Origin: Blautia sp. MSJ-9
Lineage (GTDB): Bacteria; Bacillota; Clostridia; Lachnospirales; Lachnospiraceae
Assembly: GCF_018919065.1 (NCBI RefSeq)
Contig: NZ_JAHLQG010000040.1
Span: 22,304-86,303 of the forward strand
Reading direction: 5' to 3'
Length of the DNA stretch: 64,000 nucleotides
Position numbers and translations under genes: made by a program. The notes below the pieces were generated by a model. That model was given only the letters and a program-made list of their open reading frames with translations. It was not told the origin of the DNA and did not search any database. The first letter of the stretch is position 1, and each line of letters begins with the position of its first letter. This document shows positions 1 through 9,500 of the stretch, in pieces.

Positions 1-2
1 AT

Positions 3-422
3 GTCGCAGAAGAAATAGGAACGCTGTTAGCCGAACTTGGTATTAAGGTGACAGTAGAAATGGAAGAAATGAGTCAGGTAATAACGGATCTTTATGATCT
101 GTCTTATGAGGCGGCTATTATTTCTTATTCTATGTCTTCGGGAACGGTTACGCATGCAGTACCGCTGTTTAAGGTGGGAGACAGTATGAATTTTGCGGGG
201 AATACAGACGGTGAGATTGCTGATCTGCTGGAACAGTCTGTAAAAGTGGAACAGGAGAAAAAAACAGAACTTCTTACGAAGGCATACCAGCTGATGAAGG
301 AAAAGAATATTTACATTGGTTTATACTGGCCGACAGTCTATGACGCAAAGAACGAGAACCTGGAGCAGAAAGAACCGGTTACTTCAGAGAAATTTATTAT
401 TGCAAATATGTATTGGGAATAA
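3..422 (+). CDS. Extracellular solute-binding protein, family 5 (C-terminal part)
   Basis: The reading frame is open to the left window edge, so this is the C-terminal 139 residues of a larger protein; the GTG at 48 is an internal valine codon. The fragment resembles the last lobe of oligopeptide/nickel-type (family 5) binding proteins: a segment reading LAELGIKVTVE, then EAAIISYSM, then a helical stretch with LTKAYQLMKEKNIYIGLYWP. Such lipoproteins deliver peptides or other small ligands to an ABC importer or a membrane sensor. It ends 14 nt before the hybrid kinase that follows, which suggests one operon and a possible sensory link. The ligand cannot be told from the fragment. Confidence 0.7.
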   Translation, partial: VAEEIGTLLAELGIKVTVEMEEMSQVITDLYDLSYEAAIISYSMSSGTVTHAVPLFKVGDSMNFAGNTDGEIADLLEQSVKVEQEKKTELLTKAYQLMKEKNIYIGLYWPTVYDAKNENLEQKEPVTSEKFIIANMYWE

Positions 423-436
423 GAAGGCGGTTAAAA

Positions 437-2563
437 ATGAAAAAACAAAAAGCTACGTTGCTGATCAGGATATTATTACTGATTCTGTTTATAGAGATTT
501 GCTCAGTTTTTGCATTTACGGGATATGAGATGGGAATGTTTACCGGGGAGCCGGAGGTAGCGGCTAAGGCGGAGTATACAGATGAGAATTCACCGGTATT
601 AAGGATTGCCACGGATTATGATTTTTGTCCGAATGCTTATTATAACAGTAAGGGCGAGTTGTCAGGGCTTTACATTGAGGTGATGACAGAACTTGCCAAT
701 CGTTTGAAAATGAAGCCGGAATTTGTCACAGATACCTGGCTGGGATGCAGAGATAAGCTGACGAATGGGGATGTGGATGTGCTGCTTGGACTGGAGATCT
801 TTTCCAATATGGAAGGAACTCTCCGTACGATACCGGTTTCTTCGGATGAACTTTGTGTATATGGGAAGAAAAAAGTGACCAGTGCGGCTGCACTTTCAGG
901 AAAGAGAGTCGCTTTGATGGCACGTTCTGTAATTATCAGTACCTTTGACCTGCAGTGTGAATATGTGGAATATTATACTAATACGGAGATTCTTGAGGCT
1001 GTTGAGAATGGGGAGGTAGACTATGGAATCTGTCACAGTGCGGTTTCTAAGAAGATCATAGAGAAGAATGACCTTCATCTGGAAAAGGGCGTAGCGATTA
1101 TGAAAAGTTTTCCTGCGCTGGCAGTCCCAGAGTCAAAACCGGAGCTGCAGAAAGAACTGAATACAGTTTTGCAGGAAATGGCGGAGGATGGTACGCTTTA
1201 TAAACTGAAAACGAAATGGATTACAGAGTTTACCAAAGACCGTTCTTTGTCAGATGTATTGAATAATAATCAGGCGTTTTATATAATTTCAATCATGAGC
1301 GGCATATTGCTGCTGGTAATCATTTTGTCTTTCTGGCTGTATGTCCGGAAGCAGGAGGAATATATTCAGGCTTTGCTGGAGTATCAGAAGAAACTTCAGG
1401 CTTCTAATATGGAGGCGGAGCGTGCCAACCGGGCGAAGTCAGAATTTCTGACGCATATGTCTCATGATATCCGGACGCCGATGAACGGAATTATAGGAAT
1501 GGCGGGAATTATCCGTAAGAATATACAAGATTCAGAGAGAATCAGTGGGTGTCTGGATAAAATTGATATGGCATCGGAGCATTTACTTTCACTGATCAGT
1601 GATGTGCTGGATATGAGCAAGCTGGAGAGCGGAGAGGCAGAACTGGAGATGGTTACATTTTTTCTGGATGAAGAGCTGAAGCATATTCAGGGAATTGTAG
1701 AGAATAAGGCAAAAGAAAAGCAGATTGATTTTAGCATTCAGGATACACTGGTGAAGCATCGCTGGCTTGTGGGTAGCCCGGGACATTTGAGACGTATTCT
1801 TTTGAACCTGATCAGTAATGCGTTGAAATTTACGCATAAGGAAGGCAGAGTTGAGGTTGAGATTACAGAAAACTCAGCGGATGCCGAAAGAGTATGGCTG
1901 AAATTCAGGGTGCAGGATAATGGTATCGGAATGAGCAAGGAGTTTGTAGAACATAGTCTCTATAAACCTTTTATGCAGGAAAATGATAATGTAAGAACCC
2001 GATATCAAGGAACAGGACTTGGAATGTGTATTGTTCATGAGATTGTAGAAAGCATGCAGGGAACGATTGAAGTAGAGAGTGAACAGGGAAAGGGGACAAC
2101 CTTTACAGTTACTCTGCCATTTGTAATCGGGGCAGAACCGAAGAAAGTTCCGGAGGAAAAAGAAACGGTATCGGATGTTTCCGGTATGCATATTTTGCTG
2201 GCTGAGGATAATGAATTGAACAGGGAAATCGCGCAGTGTATTCTTGAAGAAGCCGGTGCAATAGTTGTGGCAGTGGAGAATGGAAGAGAGGCAGTGAATG
2301 CTTTTATGGAATCACAGGAAGGTGATTTTGATGTGATTCTTATGGATATCATGATGCCCGTTCTTGATGGCCTGGAAGCAGCGAAAGAGATCAGAAAGCT
2401 GGATCGGGCAGATGCGTCAGTTATTCCGATCATTGCGATGACTGCAAATGCATTTGACGAGGACAGAAAGAAATCTGCAAAAGCAGGGATGAATGAACAT
2501 CTTACAAAGCCGTTGGACAATGAAAGGTTCTTTGAAACACTGGCACGTTATCGCAAATCGTAA
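437..2563 (+). CDS. Hybrid sensor histidine kinase with SBP-type (SBP_bac_3) sensor and receiver
   Basis: 708 aa. I chose ATG 437, which sits 7-10 nt after an AAGGCGG ribosome site; an in-frame ATG at 413 would overlap the upstream gene. Order of domains: signal/TM helix (about residues 8-27), an extracytoplasmic domain resembling amino-acid-type binding proteins (about 50-270), TM helix near 285-305, a short coiled linker, HisKA with HMSHDIRTP (phospho-acceptor His343), HATPase_c with N-box NLISNALKF, DNGIGMS and GTGLGM, and a C-terminal receiver with phospho-acceptor Asp637 in LMDIMMP. Ligand binding outside should drive autophosphorylation and transfer to its own receiver. No HPt or DNA-binding output protein lies next to it, so the end of the relay is unknown. 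It follows a binding-protein gene closely. Confidence 0.85.
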   Translation: MKKQKATLLIRILLLILFIEICSVFAFTGYEMGMFTGEPEVAAKAEYTDENSPVLRIATDYDFCPNAYYNSKGELSGLYIEVMTELANRLKMKPEFVTDTWLGCRDKLTNGDVDVLLGLEIFSNMEGTLRTIPVSSDELCVYGKKKVTSAAALSGKRVALMARSVIISTFDLQCEYVEYYTNTEILEAVENGEVDYGICHSAVSKKIIEKNDLHLEKGVAIMKSFPALAVPESKPELQKELNTVLQEMAEDGTLYKLKTKWITEFTKDRSLSDVLNNNQAFYIISIMSGILLLVIILSFWLYVRKQEEYIQALLEYQKKLQASNMEAERANRAKSEFLTHMSHDIRTPMNGIIGMAGIIRKNIQDSERISGCLDKIDMASEHLLSLISDVLDMSKLESGEAELEMVTFFLDEELKHIQGIVENKAKEKQIDFSIQDTLVKHRWLVGSPGHLRRILLNLISNALKFTHKEGRVEVEITENSADAERVWLKFRVQDNGIGMSKEFVEHSLYKPFMQENDNVRTRYQGTGLGMCIVHEIVESMQGTIEVESEQGKGTTFTVTLPFVIGAEPKKVPEEKETVSDVSGMHILLAEDNELNREIAQCILEEAGAIVVAVENGREAVNAFMESQEGDFDVILMDIMMPVLDGLEAAKEIRKLDRADASVIPIIAMTANAFDEDRKKSAKAGMNEHLTKPLDNERFFETLARYRKS

Positions 2564-2573
2564 ATTAGTTAAA

Positions 2574-2622
2574 ATAGCCTGTGAACGGACTGAACATCAG
2601 TTGGTTTGCAGGTTGTTTTATT
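2574..2622 (+). terminator. Probable rho-independent terminator after first hybrid kinase
   Basis: An imperfect stem (AGCCTGTGAAC pairing with GTTTGCAGGTT, with G-U pairs) closes a short loop and is followed by a T-rich tract. It lies 10 nt after the stop of the first hybrid kinase and would separate it from the promoter of the second. Confidence 0.45.
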
Positions 2623-2670
2623 ATGTTATAAAAACTTATTGTTTGGAATAAAAAACTTATTTGATTTAGG

Positions 2671-2699
2671 TTGAGATGGCAGGAAGTTTATGCTACTAT
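2671..2699 (+). promoter_or_regulatory. Sigma-A type promoter for second hybrid kinase
   Basis: TTGAGA at 2671-2676 and TACTAT at 2694-2699 are separated by exactly 17 nt. Predicted transcription would start near 2706, inside the first bases of the MITE-like repeat that begins at 2703. Confidence 0.6.
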
Positions 2700-2702
2700 G
2701 AA

Positions 2703-2782
2703 CTAGAGCGTGTTTGAAAAAAAGGCTTTCTGTAAGATGTGCGTCACAATTTGTGGGAATGTTTTTTCAAATACGTTCCAGG
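2703..2782 (+). repeat. MITE-like palindromic repeat, copy 1
   Basis: Starts CTAGAGCGTGTTTGAAAAA and ends in a degenerate inverted copy (TTTTTTCAAATACGTTCCAG). About 50 nt match, as reverse complement, the right half of the longer element at 39,481-39,613. It sits in the 5' leader of the second hybrid kinase gene, so the mRNA probably begins with this hairpin. It accounts for an apparent N-terminal extension of that gene from GTG 2710. Confidence 0.75.
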
Positions 2783-2823
2783 GTATACTTAAAAAAGAAA
2801 AATCAAAGGATGAGGATTTTTTG

Positions 2824-4905
2824 ATGGATCAAAAAAGAAAAATGAATCGGAAGCACCTCAGATTAAAGACGACATTTGTCTTTGTTTTTATATTTCTGGC
2901 TGTCTGGTGTGTGACCTGGATGATCAATCAGAGTCAGGAGAAGCGGGAGAAACTGAAAGCTACTTATACTGCTGAGTCAACTGTAAGCCGGGTGGAATCC
3001 CAGCTGAGTAAATATCTTGCAGAATCTGATCTGATGAAGAGAATCGTGGAAAAAGGATATGACATAGATAACGAGCAGTTTGACAGGCTGGCAGAGCTGA
3101 TGCAGGAGGATGAGAACGTAATAGAGGCCAGAGAACTGGCAGAGGATGGAGTTGTATCGCGGATTTATCCGATGAAGGGGAATGAAGCAGCCATGGGGCT
3201 TGATATGCTTCAGAATCCTGCGAGAAAAAAAGAAGCGAGACTTGCGATGAGAAGTGGTGAATATACGATCGCAGGACCATATGAACTGGTACAGGGCGGA
3301 ACAGGAGCGCTTCTTTTTGATCCGGCATATGTTAAGGATCAGAATGGGGAAGAGAAGTTCTGGGGATTTTCAATTCTGGTAATGAACTGGGATAATTTTA
3401 TTCAGGAAGTGGAACTGGAGAAGCTGGAAGAAGCGGGATATGATTACCAGATCTGGAAGAAAGACCTCTATACAGGGGAGAAAATTGTAATTGACGAAAG
3501 TGAGAATTCAAAACTGAATAATTCACTGGAGGTTGCATGCAGCGTTCCGAATGATACCTGGTACTTTGAAATCGTGCCGGAGAACGGATGGATCACGGCT
3601 GCACAGAAAGTGTTTGGTGTTATTATTTCAATTGCACTGGCAGTGATGGCCGCTGTCGGATACTGGCAGTATAAAATGAGACGATATAAAGATATTCTGC
3701 ATGAAGAGGAACTGGAAAAAGCAGCAATAGAAGCAAGGATGGCAAATGAGGCAAAGACGCGTTTCTTGTTTAATATGAGCCATGATATCCGTACACCGAT
3801 GAATGCAATCATAGGATTTGCAGATCTTCTGGAGAAGCACCTGGATGATAAGAAAAGGGTAGTTGATTATATCAGCAAGATTAAGCATTCAAGCTCGTTT
3901 TTATTGTCTCTGATTAATTATGTTCTCGAGATGGCAAGGATTGAGAGTGGCAAGGCTACGCTGAAAACGGAGACGGGAAATCTAAAGAACCTTGTAGATA
4001 CGCTGAATGATGTTTTTGAGCCTTCAATCGAGGAGAAAAATCTGCAATATACCTGTAACCTGGAAGTTGAGAATCCTTATGTGCATTGTGATAAGACGAA
4101 GTTACGGGAGATTCTGCTGAATGTTATCAGTAATTCAATCAAGTATACACCGGAAGGTGGTTCGGTTACTATAGATATTACAGAAGAGGGACATGATGCA
4201 GAGAAGATGGTATCTTTTTACAGATTTACCATAGAAGATACCGGTATAGGAATGAGCAAGGAGTATCTGCCACATATTTTTGAAGAGTTCAGTCGTGAAC
4301 ATACCAGTACGGAGAGTAAGGTTATCGGAACCGGTCTGGGACTTCCGATTGTGAAATCTCTGGTGGACCTTATGGGTGGAACGATCGAGGTCAGCAGTGA
4401 AGTTGCTGTAGGAACAAAGACAATTATTATTCTTCCGTTTCAGGTTTCTGAGGAAGAATATAAGGATGCAGTGCAGGAGCAGCAGGAGAATACGAAGCTT
4501 TTGGCGCTGCTGATGGGAAAACGTATTTTGCTTGCGGAGGATAATGAACTGAATGCAGAGATTGCGATTACCATACTGGAAGAGGAAGGTCTGAAAGTGG
4601 AATGGGCAGAGGATGGAATCAAGTGTCTGGAAATGCTAAAAAAAGTGCCGGAAGATTATTATGATATGATCTTGATGGATATTCAGATGCCAAATATGGA
4701 TGGTTACCGGACGACGGAAGAAATCAGAAGCCTGCCTGATAAGCGCGCGCAGATTCCGATTGTGGCAATGACTGCGAATGTTTTTGATGAAGATAAGAAG
4801 AAAGCATATGAGGCCGGAATGAACGGGTACATAGCGAAACCAATTGATACAAAAGCGATATTTTCGACCCTTGGGGAGATCCTTCAGGAAAAATATGAAA
4901 ATTAA
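2824..4905 (+). CDS. Hybrid sensor histidine kinase with CHASE sensor and receiver
   Basis: 693 aa from ATG 2824, chosen because AGGATGAGGA lies just upstream and because the longer open frame runs through the repeat at 2703. TM helix near residues 14-32, an extracytoplasmic CHASE domain (about 45-250; the family signature is seen in DGVVSRIYPMKGNE, GLDML and AGPYELVQGG), a second TM near 258-280, HisKA with phospho-acceptor His320 (NMSHDIRTPMNA), HATPase_c (NVISNSIKYT, DTGIGMS, GTGLGLPIV), and a receiver with Asp619 in LMDIQMP. CHASE domains bind small ligands in known kinases and cyclases; the ligand here is unknown. As with the kinase upstream, no separate output regulator is adjacent. Confidence 0.87.
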   Translation: MDQKRKMNRKHLRLKTTFVFVFIFLAVWCVTWMINQSQEKREKLKATYTAESTVSRVESQLSKYLAESDLMKRIVEKGYDIDNEQFDRLAELMQEDENVIEARELAEDGVVSRIYPMKGNEAAMGLDMLQNPARKKEARLAMRSGEYTIAGPYELVQGGTGALLFDPAYVKDQNGEEKFWGFSILVMNWDNFIQEVELEKLEEAGYDYQIWKKDLYTGEKIVIDESENSKLNNSLEVACSVPNDTWYFEIVPENGWITAAQKVFGVIISIALAVMAAVGYWQYKMRRYKDILHEEELEKAAIEARMANEAKTRFLFNMSHDIRTPMNAIIGFADLLEKHLDDKKRVVDYISKIKHSSSFLLSLINYVLEMARIESGKATLKTETGNLKNLVDTLNDVFEPSIEEKNLQYTCNLEVENPYVHCDKTKLREILLNVISNSIKYTPEGGSVTIDITEEGHDAEKMVSFYRFTIEDTGIGMSKEYLPHIFEEFSREHTSTESKVIGTGLGLPIVKSLVDLMGGTIEVSSEVAVGTKTIIILPFQVSEEEYKDAVQEQQENTKLLALLMGKRILLAEDNELNAEIAITILEEEGLKVEWAEDGIKCLEMLKKVPEDYYDMILMDIQMPNMDGYRTTEEIRSLPDKRAQIPIVAMTANVFDEDKKKAYEAGMNGYIAKPIDTKAIFSTLGEILQEKYEN

Positions 4906-4927
4906 AGATTTCTTTCTGCTTAAATGC

Positions 4928-4956
4928 TTGCTTCTCGTGATTTAACGTGGTAAAAT
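4928..4956 (+). promoter_or_regulatory. Sigma-A type promoter for yerC-like gene
   Basis: TTGCTT at 4928-4933 and TAAAAT at 4951-4956 with a 17-nt spacer, about 90 nt before the start codon at 5046. Confidence 0.5.
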
Positions 4957-5045
4957 ATCACTGTTAGAAATATGAAATGGACATTATAAATACAAATGTC
5001 CGTCCAGTGAAGAATTGAAGAGTAGAGTTCTAAAGGAGCAAAAAA

Positions 5046-5351
5046 ATGAGTAAAAAAATCAGAACAGAGGCTGTAGATCAGCTTTTTGAAGCGATTTTAT
5101 GCCTGAAGGATAAAGAAGAATGCTATACCTTCTTTGAAGATGTATGTACGATTAATGAACTTCTTTCATTATCACAGCGTTTTGAGGTTGCCAAGATGTT
5201 GATGGACAAGAGGACATATCTTGATATTTCCGAGAAGACCGGAGCTTCCACTGCAACGATCAGTCGTGTGAATCGTTCATTGAATTATGGAAATGATGGA
5301 TATGAGATGGTGTTCTCCAGAATGGCAGAGAAGGAAACTAAAGGGGAATAA
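5046..5351 (+). CDS. YerC/YecD family TrpR-related protein
   Basis: 101 aa, all helical, with the TrpR-fold helix-turn-helix: the central block LLSLSQRFEVAKML is followed by SEKTGASTATISRVNRSL. Length and motif order match the YerC/YecD family widespread in Firmicutes. It is a likely DNA-binding regulator; family members have no firmly known target. AAAGGAG lies 8 nt before the ATG. It is a single-gene unit: a promoter lies upstream and a strong terminator at 5389 follows. Confidence 0.88.
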   Translation: MSKKIRTEAVDQLFEAILCLKDKEECYTFFEDVCTINELLSLSQRFEVAKMLMDKRTYLDISEKTGASTATISRVNRSLNYGNDGYEMVFSRMAEKETKGE

Positions 5352-5388
5352 GATAGCGGAAGGCTGAATAAATGCAGTGCTATTGTGG

Positions 5389-5414
5389 GGCAGGTGAAGA
5401 TCACCTGCCTTTTT
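5389..5414 (+). terminator. Rho-independent terminator after yerC-like gene
   Basis: Perfect 9-bp stem GGCAGGTGA / TCACCTGCC with a 3-nt loop, followed by five T residues. Confidence 0.85.
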
Positions 5415-5441
5415 GTATAGGGAGTTTTCAGACAAAAAATT

Positions 5442-6374
5442 ATGAAAAAAAAGAAACCTAAAATAGAATTACGCTATTATTACATGCCAGCAGGAAGTCC
5501 GATCCTTCCTCTTCTGGGAGAGCGCTGGGTGCAGAATTATGGAACCGGGATAGAGGACCTTCATTTTCATAATTTTATGGAGATTGGTTTTTGCTATTAT
5601 GGAGAGGGAATCCTGACTCTGGGAGAGGAGAAAAGGAAGTTTACAGGACGGCAGTTTACTGTGATCCCGGAAAGGTTTCCTCATACAACAAACAGTATAG
5701 AAAATACGATCTGTAAATGGGAGTATCTGTTTGTGGATGTTGAGGGATTTTTGCGAAAGAATGGTGAGAGTGCTGTGCAGGCTGAGAAAATGCTGCGAAG
5801 GATCAACTCAGGGGCATTGTTGATGAACGAGGAAGAGGAACCGCTTATAGCTGAGTGTATTATTAGAATTATGGATATCATGCGCAGTGAAGAGGAGTTT
5901 TATATTCAGGAGGCATCCGGATTTCTTATGGCTCTGCTGGTAAGGATTGCCCGGCTGAACAGGACGCCGGAGCAGGAAATGCTTTATGAAGAGCAGAGCA
6001 GGAGTATGCGGATCATTTCGGATACATTGGATTACATTTCAGATCATTACAGAGAGAATATAAAGATAGAGCAGTTGTCTGCAAACTGTCATCTGAGTGA
6101 GTCACATTTTCGCAGGATTTTTTCCGGATGTATGCATATGAGCCCTGTAGAGTATATAAATTTGATACGTGTCCGCATGGCCTGTGAAAAACTGAAAAAG
6201 ACAGACAGGTCAGCAACTGATATAGGTACGGAATGTGGTTTTGCATCGGACTCTGCTTTTAACCGGAATTTCCGAAAGATGATGGGAATGTCACCTGCAG
6301 AGTGGAGGAAAAAGGGAGAAAATTATGAGCAGTTGCTCCTGAAGTTTGACATCCGGACAGAGGAAGGATGGTAA
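5442..6374 (+). CDS. AraC family transcriptional regulator (cupin sensor)
   Basis: 310 aa. The N-terminal half (about residues 35-100) is a cupin-like sugar-sensing domain with DLHFHNFMEIGF and a PERFPHTTNS turn. The C-terminal 100 residues carry the paired helix-turn-helix of the AraC family: IKIEQLSANCHLSESHFRRIF and ATDIGTECGFASDSAFNRNF. It lies 144 nt upstream of the beta-galactosidase gene in the same direction, so it is a good candidate for its activator. No typical ribosome site stands close to the ATG; the nearest is GGGAG about 17 nt away. Confidence 0.85.
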   Translation: MKKKKPKIELRYYYMPAGSPILPLLGERWVQNYGTGIEDLHFHNFMEIGFCYYGEGILTLGEEKRKFTGRQFTVIPERFPHTTNSIENTICKWEYLFVDVEGFLRKNGESAVQAEKMLRRINSGALLMNEEEEPLIAECIIRIMDIMRSEEEFYIQEASGFLMALLVRIARLNRTPEQEMLYEEQSRSMRIISDTLDYISDHYRENIKIEQLSANCHLSESHFRRIFSGCMHMSPVEYINLIRVRMACEKLKKTDRSATDIGTECGFASDSAFNRNFRKMMGMSPAEWRKKGENYEQLLLKFDIRTEEGW

Positions 6375-6447
6375 GTGTCGGAGACTGAATTATATAAAAG
6401 TCGAAAATGGATATTATATAGTCAAATATGCAAACTGTGCGGAGGAG

Positions 6448-6461
6448 TATAATGTTATAAT
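6448..6461 (+). promoter_or_regulatory. Possible activator-dependent promoter of beta-galactosidase
   Basis: Two overlapping TATAAT hexamers (6448 and 6456) lie about 60 nt before the beta-galactosidase start, with no recognisable -35 box. This is what an AraC-activated promoter often looks like, but the evidence is weak. Confidence 0.3.
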
Positions 6462-6518
6462 TCTACTCATGAAGGATAACTGTTATAAAAAAATAAATCA
6501 TGAGGAGAACATAGGAGT

Positions 6519-9500
6519 ATGAAAGCATTTGATTATTCACTGGTAAAAGATCCACAGTATTTCTGCGATAACCGAATGGAAGCTCATTCAGATCATGTGT
6601 ATTATAGAGATGGGAATGAAATGCAGACTGCTGTGCAGGATGGGACGGAAACTTTTTTTCGCTACAGTCTGAACGGTTTATGGAAGTTTCATTATGCGCG
6701 TAATTACAAAAGCACAGTTCAGGGATTTGAGAAGGAAGATTACTGCTGTTATGACTGGGATGACATTCATGTACCTGCACATATCCAGATGGAAGGATAT
6801 GATGCACCCCAGTATGCTAATGTCCAGTATCCATGGGAAGGACATGAGGAAATTCATCCGGGTCAGATTCCTGAGAGATTTAATCCGGTTGCAAGCTATG
6901 TGAAATATTTTACAGTGCCGGAACATATGAAGGGAAAGAGATTGTTTATTTCTTTCCAGGGAGCAGAGAGCGGACTTGCATTGTGGCTGAACGGAGTCTT
7001 TGTTGGCTACAGTGAGGATTCTTTCACTCCATCTGAGTTTGAACTGACAGATTATCTTAAAGATGGACAGAATAAGCTGGCAGCACAGGTATTCAAATGG
7101 ACCTCAAGCAGTTGGTGTGAGGATCAGGACTTCTTCCGCTTCTCCGGAATTTACAGAGATGTGTATCTTTACACAGTTCCGGATACCCATGCATATGATC
7201 TTCAGATCCGTGCAATCCCGGAAGAGAATCTGGATGTAGCAGATCTTGAAATTAAGGTAAAGACATGGGGAAAAGGAAGCATTGCTTTCAGACTTGAGAA
7301 AGATGGAGAATGTGTGCTGGAAGAGAAAAAAACTCTTACAGAAGCTGGAAATGAAGAAGCGGATGCAGAGGCATTTTATATTCAGAAAACAAATAGCAGC
7401 AAGACTGCACAGAACAGTTTTGTATGGAAAATCAATAATCCGAAATTATGGAGCGCAGAAGATCCGCAGCTTTATGATCTTACAATTGAACTTTATGACG
7501 AAGCAGGAACTATTCAGGAAGTGATTCCTCAGAAGGTTGGATTCCGCCGTTTCGAGATGAAGAATGGTATTATGACTCTGAACGGAAAACGTATCGTGTT
7601 TAAGGGCGTAAATCGTCATGAGTTCAGCTCTGTCAGCGGAAGACATGTTTCAGAGGAGGAACTTCGCAAGGATCTTCGCATTATGAAGCAGAATAATATC
7701 AATGCCATCCGTACCTGTCATTATCCGGATACATCACGGATCTATCAGCTCTGTGATGAATATGGTATTTACATGATTGATGAGACAAACCTGGAATCCC
7801 ATGGATCCTGGGATGTGGCGGAATTTACAAAGGATTATACCCATATTGTTCCGCACAACAAACCGGAATGGCTGGATATGATGCTTGACCGTGCCAACTC
7901 CATGTATCAGAGAGACAAGAATCATCCGGCAATCCTGATCTGGTCTTGTGGAAATGAATCTTTTGGCGGAAAAGATATCTATGAAATGTCTCAGCTTTTT
8001 CGTAAGAATGACCCTACCCGTCTGGTACATTATGAGGGACTTTTCCATGACCGCAGTTATAATGATACCAGTGATATGGAAAGCCAGATGTATCCATCTG
8101 TAGAAGCAATCAAAGAGTTCCTGGCAAAGGATGACAGCAAACCGTTTATCTGCTGTGAATACACACATGCCATGGGAAATTCCTGCGGTGCCATGCACAA
8201 ATATACTGATCTGACAGATACAGAGCCCAAATACCAGGGTGGATTTATCTGGGATTATATTGACCAGTCTATTTATAAGAAAGACCGCTATGGAAAAGAG
8301 TTCCAGGCATATGGCGGTGATTTCGGAGAACGCCCTACAGACTATAATTTCAGTGGCAACGGAATTGCATATGGCGGTGACAGAGAGCCATCTCCAAAGA
8401 TGCAGGAAGTGAAATTCAATTATCAGAATATTACTGCAGAGGTGACAGCTGACACAGTAAAAGTGATTAACAAGAACCTCTTTGTAAACACAGATACTTT
8501 TGACTGTAAGGTAACACTTGCAAAGAATGGAAAAGTGATCCGTACAGAAGCACTGGAAACAGTAGTTGAGCCATTGAGCGAGAAAGAATATAAACTGCCT
8601 TTTGAAAAGGCTGAAGCAGCCGGAGAATATACAGTTACTGTTTCCTTCCATCTGAAAGAGGAAAAGGTATGGGCATCGGCAGGTTATGAGATTGCGTTTG
8701 GACAGTATGTATACCAGGTACAGGAAAATGCTTCAGCAGAAACAGCAGCTGCGAAGCCGCAGATCATCCGAAGCACACACAATATTGGTGTCCGCGGCGA
8801 GCACTTTGAAGTAATGTTCTCCGTCCTCAACGGTGGTCTGGTCTCCTACAAATATGCGGGTAAAGAGATGATCGAAGCAATCCCGAAACCAAACTTCTGG
8901 CGCGCACCAACAGATAATGACTGTGGAAATCTTATGCAGATGCGCTACGCACAGTGGAAAATTGCCAGCATGTATTTAAGCCACAAAGAATACAGAAAAG
9001 GTGCATACGGCCCATCCAATTTACCACAGGCAGAAGAAACAGACCACTCTGTAAAAGTAACCTTTACCTATCTGATGCCAACTACACCAGCCAGTGAGTG
9101 TCAGCTTACCTACGAAGTATTCGGAGATGGAAAGGTGAAGACAACTTTAACTTATGACCCGGTAAAAGAACTTGGCGATATGCCGGAATTTGGCGTGATG
9201 TTTAAGTTCAATGCAGACTATGATAATGTTCAGTGGTATGGACTGGGCGAAGCTGAAACCTATGCCGACCGCAAAAAAGGTGAAAAACTGGGTATTTACC
9301 AGAACAAAGTTGTGGACAACATGGCAAGATATATGGTGCCGCAGGAATGTGGAGCAAAAGAGGAAGTACGCTGGGCGAAGGTTACAGACCGCAAGGGCAG
9401 AGGAATGTACTTTGAAATGGATGGAGAATCAATGATGTTCTCTGCACTCCCATACACTCCACATGAGATGGAAAATGCCATGCATCCATATGAACTCCCA

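Noticed and set aside
2710..2823. N-terminal extension of the CHASE hybrid kinase from GTG 2710
   Set aside because: The added residues come from the MITE-like repeat, and a better ribosome site precedes ATG 2824.
7734..8651. Long open frame of 305 codons on the minus strand within the beta-galactosidase gene
   Set aside because: It lies wholly inside a gene with strong catalytic motifs, its translation has no recognisable domain, and no ribosome site precedes it.
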